Source: Anaerolineaceae bacterium
Lineage (GTDB): Bacteria > Chloroflexota > Anaerolineae > Anaerolineales > Anaerolineaceae
NCBI GenBank assembly: GCA_021107195.1
Contig: JAIOTF010000283.1
Location: 1-7,405 of the forward strand
Direction of reading: 5' to 3'
Length of the DNA stretch: 7,405 bases
The notes below the pieces were generated by a model. That model saw nothing but the letters and a program-made list of their open reading frames with translations. It did not search any database and was not told the DNA's origin. The stretch's first letter is position 1. The number at the start of each line of letters is the position of its first letter. Both the position numbers and the translations under genes were made by a program. This document shows, in pieces, positions 5,750 through 7,405 of this stretch.

Positions 5750-6415
5750 ATGAGCAAAAATAATAAGAATCCCATGCCACCCATCACCAAACCCTGGGAT
5801 AACATCTTTCGCCGCGAAGGCCGCGTATTCATTGAACCGCACGAAGCCCTCGCTGAGTTCATTGCGGCTTTGCCCAACCCGCCGGCGCATATTCTCGATC
5901 TGGGATGCGGCACCGGCCGCCACCTGGTGGCCCTGACCGAACACGGTTTCACTATGTACGGCTTGGACCGCTCATATCACGGGCTGCGGCTTGCACGCAG
6001 CTGGCTCGCAGAGAAAGGCTTGCAAACCGGTCTTTGTCTGCAAGACCTGAAATACCCCCTGCCCTGCGCAGATAACACCTTCGATGGTCTCATCTCCACG
6101 CAGGTCATCCACCATGCAACCCTGGACAAGATAACAAAGACTGTTGACGAGATTTGGCGGGTGTTGAAACCTGGCGGACAAGTCTTTATCTCAACCACCC
6201 TCTATCCGCCAAAACGCCCCAATATAAAAGAAATTGAACCGGGAACATACGTCCCCCGGGAAGGCAGCGAACGGGGCTTGCCGCATCACTACTTCACCCG
6301 GGAGCGTTTGCGGCTGGTTTTTCATGCCTTCGAAATACAAAAAATCTTCACTTATTCCACTCGCCACCTGTGCCTGTTTGCCAGAAAACCTTTAATAAAA
6401 CACAAAAACGATTGA
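5750..6415 (+). CDS. Class I SAM-dependent methyltransferase
   Basis: Encodes 221 residues of a Methyltransf_11-type fold, predicted cytoplasmic and soluble. Motif I, ILDLGCGTG (48-56), is the SAM-binding glycine loop. Asp73 in YGLDRS is the acidic residue expected to hold the ribose. DLKYPLPCADNTFDGLIS (99-116) covers motifs II-III, with HH at 121-122 after strand 4, and RVLKPGGQVFIST (137-149) is the usual post-motif. The basic segment PPKRPNIKEIEPGTYVPREG (153-172) may shape the acceptor site. The acceptor is not predictable; relatives methylate small molecules, quinones or proteins. The ribosome binding site is poor (GAG at 5738-5740), and a second Met lies at residue 9. The next gene begins 18 nt after the TGA, so the two are probably co-transcribed. 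Confidence 0.85.
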   Translation: MSKNNKNPMPPITKPWDNIFRREGRVFIEPHEALAEFIAALPNPPAHILDLGCGTGRHLVALTEHGFTMYGLDRSYHGLRLARSWLAEKGLQTGLCLQDLKYPLPCADNTFDGLISTQVIHHATLDKITKTVDEIWRVLKPGGQVFISTTLYPPKRPNIKEIEPGTYVPREGSERGLPHHYFTRERLRLVFHAFEIQKIFTYSTRHLCLFARKPLIKHKND

Positions 6416-6433
6416 AAGCGACCAATAATATTT

Positions 6434-7405
6434 ATGAATTACGACATTATCGCCACTCTTGGCCCGGGCAGTGATGATCCCTCACTCTGGGAAGCAATGC
6501 TCTCCGCCGGTGCAACCGCCTTCCGGCTGAACACATCTCACCTTTCCCTCTCCCAAACTCTGGACTGGATTGAAAAACTGGAAGAGATGTTCCAACGCAC
6601 AGGTAAGAAACCTCCCATCGTCCTTGACTTGCAGGGCAGTAAATGGCGTCTGGGAAAACTCCCTGCCGGCCCCCTCACCACCGGGCAGCAAGTAGAACTG
6701 CGCTCCGCCGTCACCAGTGACAAAACCGCCGTCCTGCCCGTACCCCATCCCGATCTCTTCAAAGCCGCATCCTCTTCCAATGGAGAGATCACCCTCAATG
6801 ATGCCAAAGTGCGCCTGCAGATCGAGACAGCCGGCAACGAAACGATACTTGCCCGGGTCACCCGGGGCGGCCCGATTTCCACCAGGAAAGGCATTACCCT
6901 GACCGCCAGTGATTTTCGCCAGGAAGGTCTGAATGAGAAAGATCAACTTATTCTCACACAAACCCAATCCTTTGACTGCGTCCGCTACGCCATCTCCTAT
7001 ATTAAAGATGCCGCCGAAATGGCCGCCTACCGCACTCAACTGGGCAGTGCCCCCTATATCATCGCCAAGCTCGAACGCCGGCAGGCAATGGAAGATGCCA
7101 TTCAAATTGCTGACTCTGCGAATGAATTGTGGGTCTGCCGCGGAGACCTGGGCGCAGAAGTGGGGCTGAAAACCCTCGCCGAAACCGTCTTCCATTTTTC
7201 CGATTCGCTCCCACACATTGCCGTGCCGGTGATCATGGCTGGGCAGGTCCTGGAACACATGACCAATCAGCCAACACCTACCCGCTCTGAAGTTTGTTAT
7301 CTATACGAAACACTTCAAAAGGGGTATCAAGGTTTTGTCCTCTCCGACGAGACCGCCATCGGGCAATATCCCCTGGAAAGCTGTCAAACCGCGGCACTCT
7401 TTCAG
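6434..7405 (+). CDS. Pyruvate kinase-like protein, 3' end beyond window
   Basis: 324 codons are open to the window edge; complete pyruvate kinases run to about 470 residues or more. Domains A and B are visible. IIATLGPGS (5-13) is followed by RLNTSH (31-36), matching the conserved Arg/Asn/Ser of RLNFSH. LDLQGSKWR (64-72) follows, then a B domain (about 73-160), KLE (212-214, general-acid region), RGDLG (236-240, metal-binding Asp238), PTPTRSE (280-286) and LSDETAIGQYP (303-313). Leu66, Gln67 and Lys70 match the DLQGPKIR form of E. coli PykA, the pattern of potassium-independent enzymes. The oddity is MAGQVLEHM (268-276), where family members have ATQMLESM: Gly270 replaces the Thr implicated in proton transfer. 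The reaction would be phosphoenolpyruvate plus ADP to pyruvate plus ATP, but reduced or altered activity is possible. The ATG at 6434 lacks a clear ribosome binding site; GAAAG is 15 nt upstream. Confidence 0.8.
   Translation, partial: MNYDIIATLGPGSDDPSLWEAMLSAGATAFRLNTSHLSLSQTLDWIEKLEEMFQRTGKKPPIVLDLQGSKWRLGKLPAGPLTTGQQVELRSAVTSDKTAVLPVPHPDLFKAASSSNGEITLNDAKVRLQIETAGNETILARVTRGGPISTRKGITLTASDFRQEGLNEKDQLILTQTQSFDCVRYAISYIKDAAEMAAYRTQLGSAPYIIAKLERRQAMEDAIQIADSANELWVCRGDLGAEVGLKTLAETVFHFSDSLPHIAVPVIMAGQVLEHMTNQPTPTRSEVCYLYETLQKGYQGFVLSDETAIGQYPLESCQTAALFQ

Noticed and set aside
6482..7258. 258-codon minus-strand open frame
   Set aside because: It lies opposite the pyruvate-kinase-like gene, whose motifs are unmistakable. 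The minus translation is Gly/Phe-rich with no family signature.
1..7405. Defence, toxin-antitoxin or secondary-metabolite system
   Set aside because: No nuclease, toxin, transposase, reverse transcriptase or biosynthetic core enzyme was recognised. A Nudix gene and a methyltransferase alone do not make such a case.

Overview
The window looks like a chromosomal stretch from a Chloroflexota bacterium, probably an Anaerolineae-type organism. This is inferred from style, not from a marker gene. It has two secreted lipoproteins with Thr/Pro-rich linkers after the lipobox, a two-domain Nudix hydrolase with an N-terminal helical domain, and many short palindromic repeats between genes. No rRNA, tRNA, CRISPR array, transposase or phage gene was found.

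Layout. Positions 1-174 hold a double-hairpin repeat (28-69) and a 21-codon open tail that may be the end of a damaged plus-strand gene. Positions 175-1719 (minus) encode a Cys-rich parallel beta-helix lipoprotein, with a consensus TATAAT upstream at 1808-1803. Positions 1821-2077 (minus) hold the wreck of a Nudix hydrolase gene. Positions 2168-3043 (plus) encode a membrane-anchored alpha/beta hydrolase in an unusually AT-rich segment. Positions 3181-3803 (plus) encode a second, nearly complete Nudix hydrolase broken by one -1 frameshift at about 3346. Positions 3804-4165 are non-coding and full of palindromes. Positions 4166-5617 (plus) encode a family 1-type extracellular solute-binding lipoprotein. 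Positions 5618-5749 hold an 11-bp tandem repeat, two 9-bp palindromes and a TATAAT box. Positions 5750-6415 (plus) encode a class I SAM-dependent methyltransferase. A pyruvate-kinase-like gene starts 18 nt later at 6434 and runs off the right edge.

How the genes fit together. Only the methyltransferase and pyruvate-kinase-like genes look like an operon. The solute-binding protein has no permease or ATPase beside it, and the beta-helix lipoprotein has no polysaccharide-utilisation partner in view. The other genes look like separate units with repeats or gene remnants between them.

No clear new multi-gene system is visible. The points most worth a second look are the palindromes flanking the solute-binding gene, two of which differ by a compensated base-pair change; a pyruvate-kinase homologue with a potassium-independent signature but Gly at the catalytic Thr position; and the two damaged Nudix genes on either side of the AT-rich hydrolase.
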